DNA of 64,000 nt from Asterias amurensis (GCF_032118995.1 NC_092656.1:19116965-19180964), one strand, 5' to 3'. Shown: positions 36,691 through 48,200, numbered from the stretch's first letter. Made by a program: numbers and translations. Notes: a model not told the origin generated them from the letters alone.

Positions 36691-36728
36691 AACCTGACCA
36701 TTCTCAGATGTTGTCTACCCAGCGCATC

Positions 36729-36884
36729 AATAGACCTTTTCGCAAATACTGGGGCGCGCGCGTAAAGCTTGGAATTAGATGCATTGTGGTCTAGCTGGTA
36801 GCAAAATATGACTCATGTCTATCCCACAATGCACCTCATTCAACAGTCTGCGCTTGCGCATTGGTATTTTCGATAAGGTCTATG
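36729..36884. mobile_element. Palindromic MITE, ATAGACCTT ends
   Basis: The ends AATAGACCTTTTCG and CGATAAGGTCTAT are inverted. Inside, TGCATTGTGG and CCCACAATGCA pair as a second stem. Confidence 0.65.
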
Positions 36885-37505
36885 GTTGGCCCATGAAATG
36901 GTGGCATCCCTCTAGCATCCAATCTACAATGGCTGCTGTTGGGTGGATTTCAATTTTTTTTCTGGGGTAAAAATTCCTTTAAAAGAATTGTATCCTGATT
37001 TTTTTGTTTACTGATTTCCTTTTTATTTTAAATCGATTTAGAAGGGAAAAAATGAAAAGCTCCGTACAGACAAAATTCGTGCGGAATGCAGTTATTTCAG
37101 GGATGATAACAAAACGACTTCCATTTTTTTTACTGAATTAACTATTATCATAGGGGCACAGACTTGCAGCAGGTTTGAGGAGGTTTTTGACACTTTTTTG
37201 GCAATTTGAAAACAAAGCACAAACTAGATATAGTGTTTGTAGAAACAAACACTAGGTGTTCGGCTATTGTTGGGTCAGTGTTTGAATAAATGAAACAAGT
37301 ATTGTCAAATTACAAAGAAATCAAAACCAAACAGTTTTCTCGATGTGTAATAATTTTATGGAAAAAGCATCAAAAAGTGTACATTTCAACCTAAAAGCCT
37401 TTAAATAATGCCTTTTCAAAGCATTTTACAGGCTTTTCCAGCTTAAAAAAGTCAAAAAAGTCAAGAGAAGGTCACCAACATACCCATTTTTGTGGAATAC
37501 GTTAG

Positions 37506-37945
37506 GCCTTTCATATGATGTATAGATTGTCAAAATAGCTTTTGTATTTGAGGAAACGTGAACTGATGAATAATGGCGACTGGAGAAGAGACTAACTAAC
37601 CAGAAGGGAAATGTTTGTTGAAAAAGCCTTGAAAACAGACTACGTACGTAGAGCCCTTTCATTTCATGTACAGGTTGTCAAAATAGCTTTTGTGGTTTAG
37701 GACATAGGAACTATGCATAATGACGACTGGAGAAGAGACTAACTAACCGGAAGGGAAGTGTTTGTTGAAAACACCTTGAAAACAGACTACATACGTAAAG
37801 CCCTTTCATATGATGTATAGATTGTCAAATTAGCTTTTGTGGTTGAGGATATAGGAGCTTAATGCATAATGACGACTGGAGAAGAGACTAACTAACCGGA
37901 AGGGAAATGTATGTTGAAAACGCCTTGAAAACAGACTTAAAACGA
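37506..37945. repeat. 147-bp tandem repeat, three copies
   Basis: GCCCTTTCATATGATGTATA starts a unit at 37506, 37653 and 37800, so the period is 147 bp. Each unit contains GACTGGAGAAGAGACTAACT. The copies differ at scattered positions. It lies in duplication unit 1 only. Confidence 0.9.
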
Positions 37946-38099
37946 GGCTATTTATAGGAGAAAAAAAAATTAAATACAAAAATAAATAGTACAAATCTTG
38001 GTCGCCACGTGGTCTCCCATCGAATTTCTGACTGGGACCGATTTTGCTTAACCTCAGTGACCGGACGAGAACCGGTGTTATCAACGCAGTATAGTCGTA

Positions 38100-39317
38100 G
38101 ATAAAACCAAGTAATTACTTTTGAAGAAAATTGACATTGTGTTGAGAACGCCTCGAACGCAGACTAAAACGATCAACACGTGGTGCAGAGCGTGGTTATG
38201 CTCCTCAATGCACCGCATACTTACACGTGGTGACCGCAATGCACCGCATGCTTACACGTGGTGACAAAGTACGTGTACATATAATCGTAAAATTTTTACG
38301 CGCAATCAATGGGGAATTTTGTAGTTCTTTATACATGAATTTTGAAATTTTCAACCTCTCTTTTGAGCCGGAAGACAAAATCAAAATGGAGTCATGTCTG
38401 TGAGGCGTTTACGGAGTTTTTAATGCCCTTTCTGATGATGTATTGATTGTAAACATCCCTCATGTAGATCTAAAGTTATGATTTTTTTGAAATAATAAAC
38501 TTTGAATGAGTGTATCTCGTCAACTGATGACGTCGTCGTGACGTAACAACTTTTGTATCATATACTGGTTATCGTCTACCTGTGTGCAAAGTTTCAACTT
38601 AATGCAAGCTTCGCATCTATGCTTTTTCTTGCGGACAATCGACGAGAAGAAGAATAAGAAAAACCAAAAAAAAAAAAAAAAAAACCGAACAAAATCAAAG
38701 AGTTGTTCGGGCTGTTGCCCGAACACCTAACAAAACAGAAAAAGAATCTGATGTTGCAATGCAGACTTATGATTTATTGACGGCCCAAAATAACACCGAT
38801 ATATTACTTACTTTAAGCCAACACCACGAAGAAGAAAAGAAGCCATATCTGGCAACCAAATAACTATCAAAACGTCAGCTTATGACCCCAAATAGCTGTT
38901 AAAGCTGGTTATAATTTATGGCAAGAAGTTCTAGTCAAATAAATAATTATTAATTTAATAAACTTGGAAACTTTAAAGATTTGAAGCGTTATCGTAGACC
39001 TATTTTCAATAATGAAACTTTTTGAAAAATCTATAAATTAGGATTTTTATTATAGAGTTTGACGACTTAGCTGTTTTGAATTCTCTTTTTATTTGCCTTT
39101 GAAATACTTAATAGTATAAACATTTGTTTATTTACCTCATAATTATGTTCTATTTGCTGGACTGTGCGCCCTTTGCAACATATTTAAGACCATTCTTCAA
39201 ACTTTCTCAGTTCATTTCTAATGCGTTGTTGCAGAAAATCTGAAGCAGTTAATTCCGCGCATAAAGAATAATCTGTGATTGGAATAGACAATCTGATAAA
39301 CGTTTCATGCAGAAATG
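38100..39317. other. Spacer in duplication unit 1
   Basis: Two direct copies of CAATGCACCGCATACTTACA lie near 38208 and 38238, and there is a poly(A) run at 38666-38685. The rest is AT-rich, partly matches unit 2, and holds no gene. Confidence 0.5.
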
Positions 39318-39739
39318 TTAAAGGAACACGTTGCCTTGGATCGGTCGAGTTGGTCTATAATTGTTATGAAATGCATATGGTTAGAAAGATATTTTAAAGG
39401 TAGAATACAATGATCCACACAAATTTTCCTCAAAAATGCGCGGTTTTCGTTTTACTTTGCGAACTAACACGGTCGGCCAATTATGGGGAGTCAAGAATTT
39501 GACTCCCATAAAACACGGTCGGCCATTTAAAGGGAGTCAAAAATTTTACTCCCATAAATGGCCGACCGTTTTAGTCAACGAGGTAAAATGAAAACCGTGC
39601 AATTTCGAGGCATGTTTGTGTGAAACATTGTATTCTACTTTTACGACATCTCTCTATCCATATGCATTTTATAACAAACGGTTACAAACGCTTTTCAAAG
39701 GCCAACTCGACCGACCCAAGGCAATGTTTTCCTTTGTAA
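39318..39739. mobile_element. MITE, TTAA-C family, with expanded hairpin
   Basis: The ends match the copy at 18407-18787, although the right TTAA is decayed. The central AACACGGTCGGCC hairpin arm is partly duplicated, giving three arms instead of two. Confidence 0.8.
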
Positions 39740-40150
39740 ACCCCTCTCTCTAAAACTACAATCTTTTGACAATAATTGTTTCTCAAAAATGTATACCTTA
39801 TCATCAACTGCAGTGCTTCAATACTAAGTCAGTTTTTATATCCGTTAATTAATTTTTTGAGTAATTACCAAAGGTATATCTCCCTTTTTTAATTCAATAT
39901 TTTTAAATTAAATACCCTTCACCAAAAAACACTAAATAGTGTAGACATAATGGTGACGTCACTGTTACATCTTCTCACGTGATGCGTGTTGACAATCAGT
40001 CAGCTGGTTCTGGATTGGGACAAAAGAAAACGGTTTTTTTTTGCACAATATTTACTAAAACAATGCATTGCGCTCAATCTGATGCAAGAATTAAAACTAC
40101 GTGGCAACTACGGAAATTGGGAAGGTGTGCCCCGTTTGGCTTCCTTAGAT

Positions 40151-40231
40151 CATGGAGCAATAAACTAGTTTATTGCTCCATGCTTAGATGTAGACTGGGC
40201 CCCTGTCTTTATCCGCAAGGATAAAGACAGG
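40151..40231. other. Two adjacent perfect hairpins
   Basis: 40151-40182 is a perfect 32-base palindrome whose half-site is CATGGAGCAATAAACT. 40202-40231 is a 13-bp perfect stem (CCTGTCTTTATCC) with the four-base loop GCAA, a GNRA type. They are 19 bases apart. No homologous hairpin was seen at the matching site of unit 2. Confidence 0.9.
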
Positions 40232-40968
40232 TACCAGCTGTTCAGATCCAGTGATTCCATTGGGTATAATGATACCATTGGATAAATGCAGTGACTGAAA
40301 GCTACCGTAGCTGGGTTGTTTTGATTGGTCTGAGGTCACCTCGGTTGGCCAATTAAAACACATGTATGGAAAGCCTACTTTCGGTCGTCTGCACGTGTGT
40401 GCCCACGTGTGTGGCTATGTATACAGTACATGCATGGTGAATACGGTATAATACTTGCTTGGTAATGTTGGTGTAGAATTTGTGCGTATCTCTATGAGAG
40501 GTCAAAGGTCAAACCACACGCCGGTTTTTGGCCGGTCTCTGGCGTTATTCACGAGCCTCGAAGAATGACGTCAGACGTTCAGGCTACCTTTTAGATGGCA
40601 CTTTTTCGCCACGGTGAGGGCGCTTTTTGAGAGTGTGACGTCATATGCAAAGGGTCCTATAACGACTATAAACGATACTTACCTTTATCGGCTAGACTTG
40701 TTTGAAGTAAGCTCTAAATTAAGAGAGATAGAGAACAATTATTATTCACAAATTTTCAGCGAGTTGTCAACAACCGGCCAGATTTCCGCTTCGTTTTGAC
40801 CCGCTGAAATCCCTTCTAATTTTCTTTGAAAATAATTAGTATATAAATCCAGGAAATAAATTCAAATACTTCCTACTCATTTTTGGCTTCTACCTTCATG
40901 GCTTGCGTGTTTCCCCCAACCCTCATCATCTTCCTCTTCTTCTCTCCAAACCTACCTTTGTTATTCTT

Positions 40969-42020
40969 CTAACACCTGCTGATGAGATCTTGTTTGCACG
41001 GGAACACTTCCTCGATCAGGCTAAACAGTTTGGGGTCGTATTCAGACAAAGCATCACGGGTTGACACATGATTATGTACGGTATCTGTGCGATCCCGATG
41101 GGTCTGACAGTTGAAGTAGGACTGGACACCTTCCGCAAAGTACTCGGTGTATTGCCAGATGGCGTAGGTGCTCTGCCAAAGACCTGCTGCTTTCGCCTCG
41201 TTCCAGACCGCCTTCAGTCTAGCGTCGAATGTCAGATCCACTTTACTCATGGAAATAAGGTGGATTGAATGCGCGAATTCGTGGACTAAAACGTCCTCCT
41301 CAAACCAGGGATCTTCCCAGGAGCGCCAACAGAGGAGGTTCTCTTCACCATCCGTAGCGATGGGTCTGGACGCGGTACCTCCATAACCTCTTGCTCGATC
41401 GTTCCACCAAGACGGAAAGTGGCTATACTCAGGGATGTCTGTGAGTTTCTCATCGTAGCCGATCACACCAACTCGCCCGTAAGAACATGGAGTCTCGGAC
41501 ATCTTTTCGATCGGCCAGCATGAAACGTACCACGTAACAGGCGCGAATGAGAGCATCATCATTTGGCTGATTGGACGACACTATAGGGATGCCGTAGGCA
41601 TGGGTGTACTTCTGGTAGAAATTGTCGAGTGGTATCTCTGCCCGTAAGTCGTCTGGAATGGGTGAGACGTTCATGCAGTCACTGGTATCCAATGCCTGGC
41701 CCCTTCCAACTTTACGGGTAGATTCATCCCGGAATTCCCCATCACCCGGAACCACGTCATGGTCAAAATCTTCAAAGTGAGAGAGAATGCCGCTTAGAAT
41801 GACATTGGAAAAGAATGAGTTGTTCATGTTAAGATTGCATAAACTGCTATACCTAATATATTATACTATCACTCAAAAAAATATTAAGTTTGGGTAAAGT
41901 TTAAAACAGAACAGTTTTTATTTTGTGTAATTTAAAAATGATGTTTAATTACTCACAGAATACATGTGCAGATACAGATGATGTGGCAACCAACATGACC
42001 AGGAGGGAAACTGCACCCAT
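40969..42020 (-). pseudogene. Secreted HExxH metallopeptidase-like gene, copy A, broken frame
   Basis: There are two exons on the minus strand. Exon 1 (41957-42020) encodes the signal peptide MGAVSLLVMLVATSSVSA. Exon 2 (40969-41769) encodes the body. A GTGAGT donor and a CTTTGAAG acceptor bound a 187-base intron, and phase 1 agrees. The body has VHEFAHSIH followed about 45 residues later by EYFAEG, which fits a gluzincin-type zinc site with Glu as third ligand. Compared with copy B, exon 2 is five bases short near 41484, which shifts the frame upstream of the zinc site. The stop also comes 19 codons earlier. This is either a real pseudogene or an assembly error; the rest of the frame is well conserved, so the break would be recent. 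I do not recognise a named family. Confidence 0.7.
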
Positions 42021-42091
42021 AGCTTCAATCGGGGATGGATGATCGCAGAGAAATCAGAAATGGTTCTGATTTTGAGTTTGAAATTGTTGGG

Positions 42092-42099
42092 TTTTTATA
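42092..42099 (-). promoter_or_regulatory. TATA box of peptidase copy A
   Basis: TATAAAAA on the minus strand lies about 72 bases before the ATG. The 130 bases around it are almost identical to those of copy B, which suggests that both promoters were copied whole. Confidence 0.65.
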
Positions 42100-43122
42100 G
42101 ACATTATAGACCAAATAATTTTACATTTGATTCCAAATTACGGATTTAAAGAATCCATAATCAAATGTGACGGGCTTTCGAGTCTTTTCTCGCTTAGCGT
42201 ATTTCCACATTCGGGGTGTTCGAAATCGTGAGGGTGACAAATATTATGGCTTATTTTTTCATGTTTCATTCCTATTTTTATGTTCATGTTTAGTTAATAG
42301 AAATTATTACTTTGATTGATCTAGTGGACTTAGTTACGGTTTTGAGTGTTCTTTTGTTTTCGTTTGTACAATTTCAATGCGCTGTATTGCTTTAAAAAAA
42401 TGTCTCTATCGTGCTTAGCAAAGCACTAGTACACCCCTCCGTCTACTAATGGTATCGACTGCAAGCTGAGCTCTTTATCTGTCCATTAATGATGTCATGA
42501 ATGTATGCAGTATGTGTTGCTTTTGAACCATACTGCCTGCTTTTGGGGGATTAGTTTACATAAAATGTCTTTCAATAGGGGATTACAAATTAATTGATGG
42601 TCTACTTGTAGAGGTAGCTTTATAGGATAAGGAGATTTCAGGCAGATATCGTTTCAACTTTTTAAAACAAAATTTTACTGGTGGTCTAATAGTTTACTCA
42701 TTAATTTGCATTATTCACTTCATAACTATGAATGTTGTCCGTTTCTGTAGGAATAATTATTTTCAAAGTTTTTAAGTTAGTTGAACTTTTACAAAAAGTT
42801 TAACAATAATGACTATGTCTTATAGGCCCTATATTACAGCTATATTTTCTTTTTGTACAACATCGTATCAATGCGCTTTAGTACTCTTGTCATTTGGCCG
42901 ATCACATTAATTTTTTTTATTGAATCTTTCTCAGCTCCCTGTGGAGTATGCAGCCTCAGGCTGCCGTTGTGCTCCTTCTTCTTCCTCTCAATGAATGACA
43001 GGCTTTACCTTTGCATACTTGCCATTTTTACCCGTGAGTAAAAAGAAGCAAAGCATCTTGCTCAAGTACAGAAGTGTCATGACAGGGATTCGAACTCACA
43101 TCTCGATGACTTAACCACCGGG
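42100..43122. other. Upstream flank of peptidase copy A
   Basis: This is AT-rich DNA that aligns in blocks with 50768-52310 upstream of copy B, for example CACCCCTCCGTCTA at about 42434 and 51111. No separate gene is visible. Confidence 0.6.
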
Positions 43123-43312
43123 TCGAATTCCATAGTGCCTTTTAAGCAGACTAAATTTGCTCACTGAGAATTTTCTGCTAAGCAGAAATGAGCAGGATAC
43201 AGTCACAGGTACATGAAATCCTGTACTTTTGGCTGGTAACCTCATTGTGCTAAGCATAATTTTGTTGAGCTTAGCTACTTTTTGTGCTGAGCAGCTCTTT
43301 GAAATTGAGCCA
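43123..43312. mobile_element. GGCCCAATTTCATAGAGCTG family MITE, degraded
   Basis: The inner TTCTGCTAAGCAGAAATGAG and the right end GCAGCTCTTTGAAATTGAGC are preserved; the left end is weak. A family member sits at the matching edge of unit 2 (52313), so this insertion probably preceded the duplication. Confidence 0.6.
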
Positions 43313-43517
43313 AAGGAATCTCGATCACGACACAAAGCTATGAGGCGCTTGCTAAAGAACCAATATAGCTGGGGACCGATGAGTCAGAGTCTGGAATAAT
43401 CTGGTTTCTTCGAGAAAAACATGTCCAACACAAAAATTGTATCCCTTATTAATTCCTTCACTCAGAAGGTTGAGTTTTCCCACTACTATATATTTCTTTC
43501 ATAAGTTAAAGACTGCA

Positions 43518-43671
43518 GGGGTCGATTTCACAAAGAGTTATAGGACATTACTTAGGACTAGTCATGTAGGAGATATAAAAAAAAAAGTATGGCTAAGTTA
43601 GGTTAGGACGAGTAACTCATCCTAACTCGAGATAAGACTAGTCCTAACTCTTTGTGAAAATCCACCCCTGG
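43518..43671. mobile_element. Palindromic MITE, GATTTCACAAAG family (copy 2)
   Basis: The ends GGGGTCGATTTCACAAAGAG and CTCTTTGTGAAAATCCACCC are inverted. Both arms repeat TCCTAACT/AGTTAGGA, and a short A run lies in the loop. Confidence 0.78.
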
Positions 43672-44004
43672 ACACCTTTGGTAATTGTCAAAGACCAGTC
43701 TTCTGAATTGGTGGATCTCAACATATGCATAAAATAACAAACATGTGAACATTTGAAGTCAAAAGTAAATAAAAACACCTTTGTCACACAGAGTTGTGTG
43801 CGTCCAGATGCTTGAATTCGAGAGCTCAGCGATGGACTCGAGATCAATTCAAATGTTTTAGTGAGAAATTACATTTTCTCAAAAACTACGTTACTTCAGA
43901 GGGAGCCGTTTCTCACAATGTTTTAAACTATAAACAGCTCTCCGTTGCTTGTTACCAAGTAAGTTTTTTTACTAACAATTATTTTAAGTGTATTGTGCCT
44001 TTAA
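43672..44004. mobile_element. MITE, TTAA-A family, left end lost
   Basis: It directly abuts the preceding MITE. The left end starts at GGACACCTTTGGTAATTGTC; the right end keeps TTAA. The core hairpin is changed. Confidence 0.7.
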
Positions 44005-44435
44005 AGAAACTCTTGTGAGAAAACGAAGATCAAGGTCATGTGACTTGAATCTCATTTGGTACAGGTCATATTTTGAGACTTATAACTTACAATGACCGAG
44101 ACTTAATTGGCATGAGGTCATGAGTTATGCTAAAATTATGGTAACATTTATAGTCATAAGTATGTCTTATTTATTTCTTAGCTAACTGATTCTGAAATGC
44201 AAAACAAAAGTTCCATGAAGTCGTATATTATTAATATCAGACCGGGTATTCGCATTGAGCACCCCGCAATTAGTTACCTTGATCGGGTTAGGGGGATAAG
44301 TGTCCCATATAAATTTATTTATCTTTGTATTATTATCATAACCGATATTGTTGACATTGAGTTATGACGTCACGTGTTTCAAAAAAATAATTATGTTTTA
44401 AATGGTGTGCCTAACATTGGTAAGATTGAACATAA

Positions 44436-44790
44436 CGTCAGCGTTTACACGAAGTAGCACTCTACGTGCTGATAATGCACGAACACCTATAATTCCATAA
44501 TGTTTCGAAGCTCAGACAGCTTTACTTTTTTAATTAAGCTAATTAGTGTTTTCAATTTTGACACAAACGGTGGCATTTTTTGTTTTCACGAAGTAGCACC
44601 CGAACCTCTGTTTACCGTTGGATGCATGGCACGCACTCGAGTCAAGTGTGGTAAAAACGTTTTCACGAAGTAGCACGCAAGTTGTGTGAGCGCGCGCGCG
44701 CTGACCTAGTTTCAAAAATCAATACAAAATGCTGTGTTGTTTGTTTTTTGCTGGTATAGCAGTGAGTGCTACTTCGTGAAACCGCTGACG
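44436..44790. mobile_element. MITE with CACGAAGTAGCAC repeats and ATAA target duplication
   Basis: The ends CGTCAGCGTTTACACGAAGT and the complement of CTACTTCGTGAAACCGCTGA are inverted. Two more direct copies of TTTTCACGAAGTAGCAC lie inside at about 44573 and 44660. ATAA is present on both sides. Unit 1 has the uninterrupted site at about 35241-35258, which defines the ends precisely. Confidence 0.88.
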
Positions 44791-44818
44791 ATAATATATA
44801 AATGTTTACAGTTTGCAC

Positions 44819-45123
44819 TTAAAGACACTGGACAACTTTGGTAATCAACACAAGCACATAATGAAAAACCTGTGGAATTGGTCGTCAAAGTTGCGAGATA
44901 TTAATGGAAAAAACACACTGGCCACGCGAAGTTGTGTGCTTTATGATTCTTGATTTCGAAACCTCAAATCTTAATTCTGAGGTATCGAAATTAAATTCGT
45001 ATAAAAGTTTATACTTCTTTCTCGAAAATGACGTTACTACAGAGGGAGCCGTTTCTCACAATGTTTTATACTATCAACAGCTCTCCGATGCTCGTAATTA
45101 CCAATAGTGTCCGGTACCTTTAA
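44819..45123. mobile_element. MITE, TTAA-A family
   Basis: TTAA bounds both ends. In unit 1 the same place reads GCACTAAAGGTATG with no element, so this copy arrived after the duplication. Confidence 0.85.
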
Positions 45124-45922
45124 GGTATGTTGTAAATTGAAAATATTGGGAAACTGCTCTTTAAATAGAGGAGGCACCACGATGGTTAATGCTTCTCAGG
45201 CATGGAAAGCTAAACAACTGAAGCTTTTTTTTTTAAATGTGTCTCTTTGGGGGGGTTATTAGTTTTTGACCGTTGGATATGCAATTTGAAAACACAAAAC
45301 ACAAACAAAAGAGGAAAACCATCCGAATGTTTGAGACTTAAAATTTATTAAAGACACAAAATGACGCCAATATATTATTAATTTAACACCAACGCCATGA
45401 ACAAGATAATAAGCTGAACCAAACAACTAAAATTACCGCTAAACACGTCTGCTTTTATCCCAAATAGCTACAGTTATAGCTGCTTATTTAAGTGTATTTT
45501 CAAATTACCCCCGGTAATTGGTAGAAGCCAAAAATGAATTGGAAGTACTTGAATTAATTGCTGGATTTATATTCGTTATTATTTTCAAAGATAACTAAAA
45601 GTGATTTGAGCTGGACAAACGAAGCGAAATCTGGGCGGCATGCATGTTTGCAGCTCGCTGTGACAACTTTCATAAATTGTAGTTTGAGCATGTTTTGAGC
45701 GACCCTGACCAGTCACGAAAGTACGAATCTTCTAAATGAGTTTTATTTCATTCTCTCTTCATAGGAACGAGATAGGTCTATACTTCGATAGTTTTAATCC
45801 TCTATGAATGCAGATGAGTGTACAATAACTTGTGGAAATAAATTACTTTCTTTTGGTGGTAGCATTTTTGCTGAAAATCTGGACGGTAGTCTGAATAATG
45901 TGAAGAATAGTCCGTGTTTCTC

Positions 45923-46246
45923 AGAGCAAGTTCGAGTGCGCACATTTAGTCCACCAGTGGTCGACCACAGACTAGCAACGCACATGCGCAGTGACGTACT
46001 CACCCGAACGACTCGTTTGGTAGTCTAGCCAACCTTCCACCTTTTCGCTAAAGTGTCACTGGTTCCCCTCTGCGCTTAACACATGTTAGAATGGAACATG
46101 CTGTTGGGACCAGTGAAGAAACCATGGGCTCGAGGCTGGTTCCAAATGGTCGATCACAGTAGTCAACCAATGGTCGACCAGCCTGGGTTCGAGTCAAAAT
46201 AATCAACCTTTAGTTAACCATTGTGCACACTCGAACTTGCTCTCAG
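45923..46246. mobile_element. MITE, AGAGCAAGTTCGAGTG ends
   Basis: The left end AGAGCAAGTTCGAGTGCGCA is mirrored by TGCACACTCGAACTTGCTCT at the right. Inside, GTGGTCGACCA and TGGTCGACCA phrases recur. Only one copy was seen. Confidence 0.75.
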
Positions 46247-46603
46247 ATTGAAATGTTTTCAAATCCCTCGCTCTAAAACCACAATTCCTTTGGACGTAAT
46301 TCATTTTCAAAATTGTATACATTATCATCTACCAAGTCAGTTGTTATGACCATTAATTTTGGGAGTAACTACCGAAGGTATATCTCCCTTTTTAATTCAA
46401 TATTTCTTAAAGATACCCTTCACCAAAAAACAGTAAATAGTGTAGACATAATGGTGACGTCATTGCACATCTTCTCACGTGATGCGTAGTTGACAATAGA
46501 GTCAGCTGGTTCTGGATTGGGACAAAAGAAAACGTTTTTTATCTGCACATACTTCTTACAATACATTGCGTTCAATCTGATGCAAGTATAAAAAGGAGAG
46601 TGG

Positions 46604-46725
46604 CAACTACGAAAATTGAGAAACAGTAAGATCTTGACTCAAATATTGACTGCTTCAAGTAGCGCAACTACGAAAATTGAGAAACAGTAAGATCTTGACC
46701 CAAATATTGACTGCTTCAAGTAGCC
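46604..46725. repeat. 61-bp tandem duplication
   Basis: CAACTACGAAAATTGAGAAA begins at 46604 and again at 46665, and the two units are nearly identical, so the event is recent. Confidence 0.92.
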
Positions 46726-47454
46726 TACTGTCTGCCAAGGCTCAGGAAACAGAACGCCATTAGCCCCTTTGAGGTATGGTGGCCGCTATAGGAGTCGCAC
46801 TGTTTGGTGTATGTGTATACAGAGAAATTTACCCACACCATAGTGTTATCGAAGGTAAATGTCTTCACAATATCTCAAAATGGCTCATGGTTTTTAACAC
46901 AGCACGAGTAAGAGCAGACGTTGTTTTATAACTCCCCGAATAATGTTCATCAAAGACGCAAAGAAGCTGCAGCTGTATCAGTTGGATATGAGCACTGGTG
47001 GGTACATCGCCTATAGCCCGCTGGCGGACTTTTACTTTGGTATTATACTGTGCACAGTACGATTCATGTTTGGGGCTTATTTGTTTTCCATGGGTGCATA
47101 TATAGTTCATTTGTTGCTAAAGGGCCTGTTTTTGCCGAGTGTAAAACGCGGTGGCGTTTCGTCAAAATCTTAGACTTTTGGTAAAGGGTAAGACATTTAT
47201 AGACGCCGCATCTCTAAACCAACCAAAGAGCAGAATCCTGGTTTAAGGGGTTGTTATAATAAGTGGACACATTACAATTTCACTATGTTACTAATCGCTT
47301 AAATCTGTCAGTGTATACACCCGGACAGTGAACTCCATAAAGGTGTCCGCCATCTTCAAAATTGGCTGATAGACACAATATGTATAACCCGAAACGCTAC
47401 AGGAAAGCTTAAAGTAGAACAGTCACTTGGTCTCCTCGTAGCGGGCGCTACTAT
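46726..47454. other. Spacer in duplication unit 2
   Basis: This holds a 76-codon open frame at 46943-47173 with hydrophobic stretches. It has no recognised domain and I do not call it a gene. No repeat was recognised. Confidence 0.4.
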
Positions 47455-47612
47455 GGGTGCGTTCGTTTAGCTTCCCTGGGTCGACCCCGGTGTGTGGCAG
47501 GGGGTGTTTTTTTCAGGACGAACGTGGGTTATTATCTGCACACGTTCGTCCTGGAAACAAAAAACGTCACACACCGGGGTCGACCCGGGGAAGCTAAACG
47601 AACGCACCCTAT
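47455..47612. mobile_element. Palindromic MITE, GGGTGCGTTCGTTTAGCTTC ends (copy 1)
   Basis: Nearly the whole element is a hairpin: GGGTGCGTTCGTTTAGCTTC opens it and its complement closes it, and GACGAACGTG and CACGTTCGTC pair inside. The related copy at 57068-57310 has a different, larger interior. The style resembles hAT-type MITEs. Confidence 0.8.
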
Positions 47613-47821
47613 GCCTCAGTAAGGGGTGCTTCTTTGAGAGTGTGACGTCATATGCAAAGGGTCCTATAACGACTGGCGATACTTACCTCTATCGGCTAGA
47701 CTTGTTTAGCAGTCCATCATTAGCTCATGACCTGTAGTAAGCTCTGTGTGTGAGAGAGAGCGAAAAATTCACAAATTTCATTAGAGTGTGACTCTGCTAT
47801 AGGGGTCGAAACGTCAGGTCA

Positions 47822-48200
47822 TTAAGGCAGTGGACACTATTGGTAATTACTCAAAAATAGTTATTAGCATAAAACCTTACTTGGTAATAAGTAATGGGGA
47901 AAGGTTGATATTATAAACATTGTAAGAAATGGCTCTCTCTCTCTGAAGTGACATAGTTTTCGAGAAGGAAGTAATTTTCCACGAATTTGATTTCGAGACC
48001 TCAGATTTAGAATTTGAGGTCTCGAAATCAACCATCTAAGCACACAGCTTCGTGTGACAAGGGTGTTGTCTTTCATTATTATCTTGCAACTTCGACGACC
48101 AATTGAGCTCAAGTTTTCACAGGTTTGTTATTTTATGCATATGCTGAGATAAATCAAGTGAGAACACTGGTCTTTGACAGTTAGTGTCCAGTGTCTTTAA
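47822..48200. mobile_element. MITE, TTAA-A family
   Basis: TTAA bounds both ends, although the left end reads TTAAGGCAG, one A shorter. The core hairpin is intact. Confidence 0.82.

Larger units (their letters stand above)
35130..43312. repeat. Tandem segmental duplication, unit 1
   Basis: It matches unit 2 (about 44338-52400) in direct orientation through a chain of collinear blocks. These are the GGTGTGCCTAACATTGGTAA block (35215/44403), the AACACCGATATATTACTTA block (38790/45370), the ACCAAAGGTATATCTCCC block (39865/46370), the GTGTGACGTCATATGCAAAG block (40634/47639), the two peptidase genes, and the GGGATTCGAAC block (43085/52273). Unit 1 alone carries about 1.2 kb at 35960-37180 and the 147-bp array. 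Confidence 0.85.

Noticed and set aside
36118-36697. Several overlapping short frames on both strands
   Set aside because: They come from the GC-richer palindromic element at 36219-36690. Its copy at 52483-52960 does not conserve any of the frames.
41068-41386. Plus-strand open frames across peptidase copy A, and the same at 48959-49307
   Set aside because: They are reverse-strand shadows of the minus-strand peptidase genes, which have signal peptide, splice sites and a zinc motif.
46943-47173. 76-codon frame with hydrophobic stretches
   Set aside because: It could suggest a small membrane protein, but there is no homologue in unit 1, no promoter, and an overlapping frame on the other strand is equally long.
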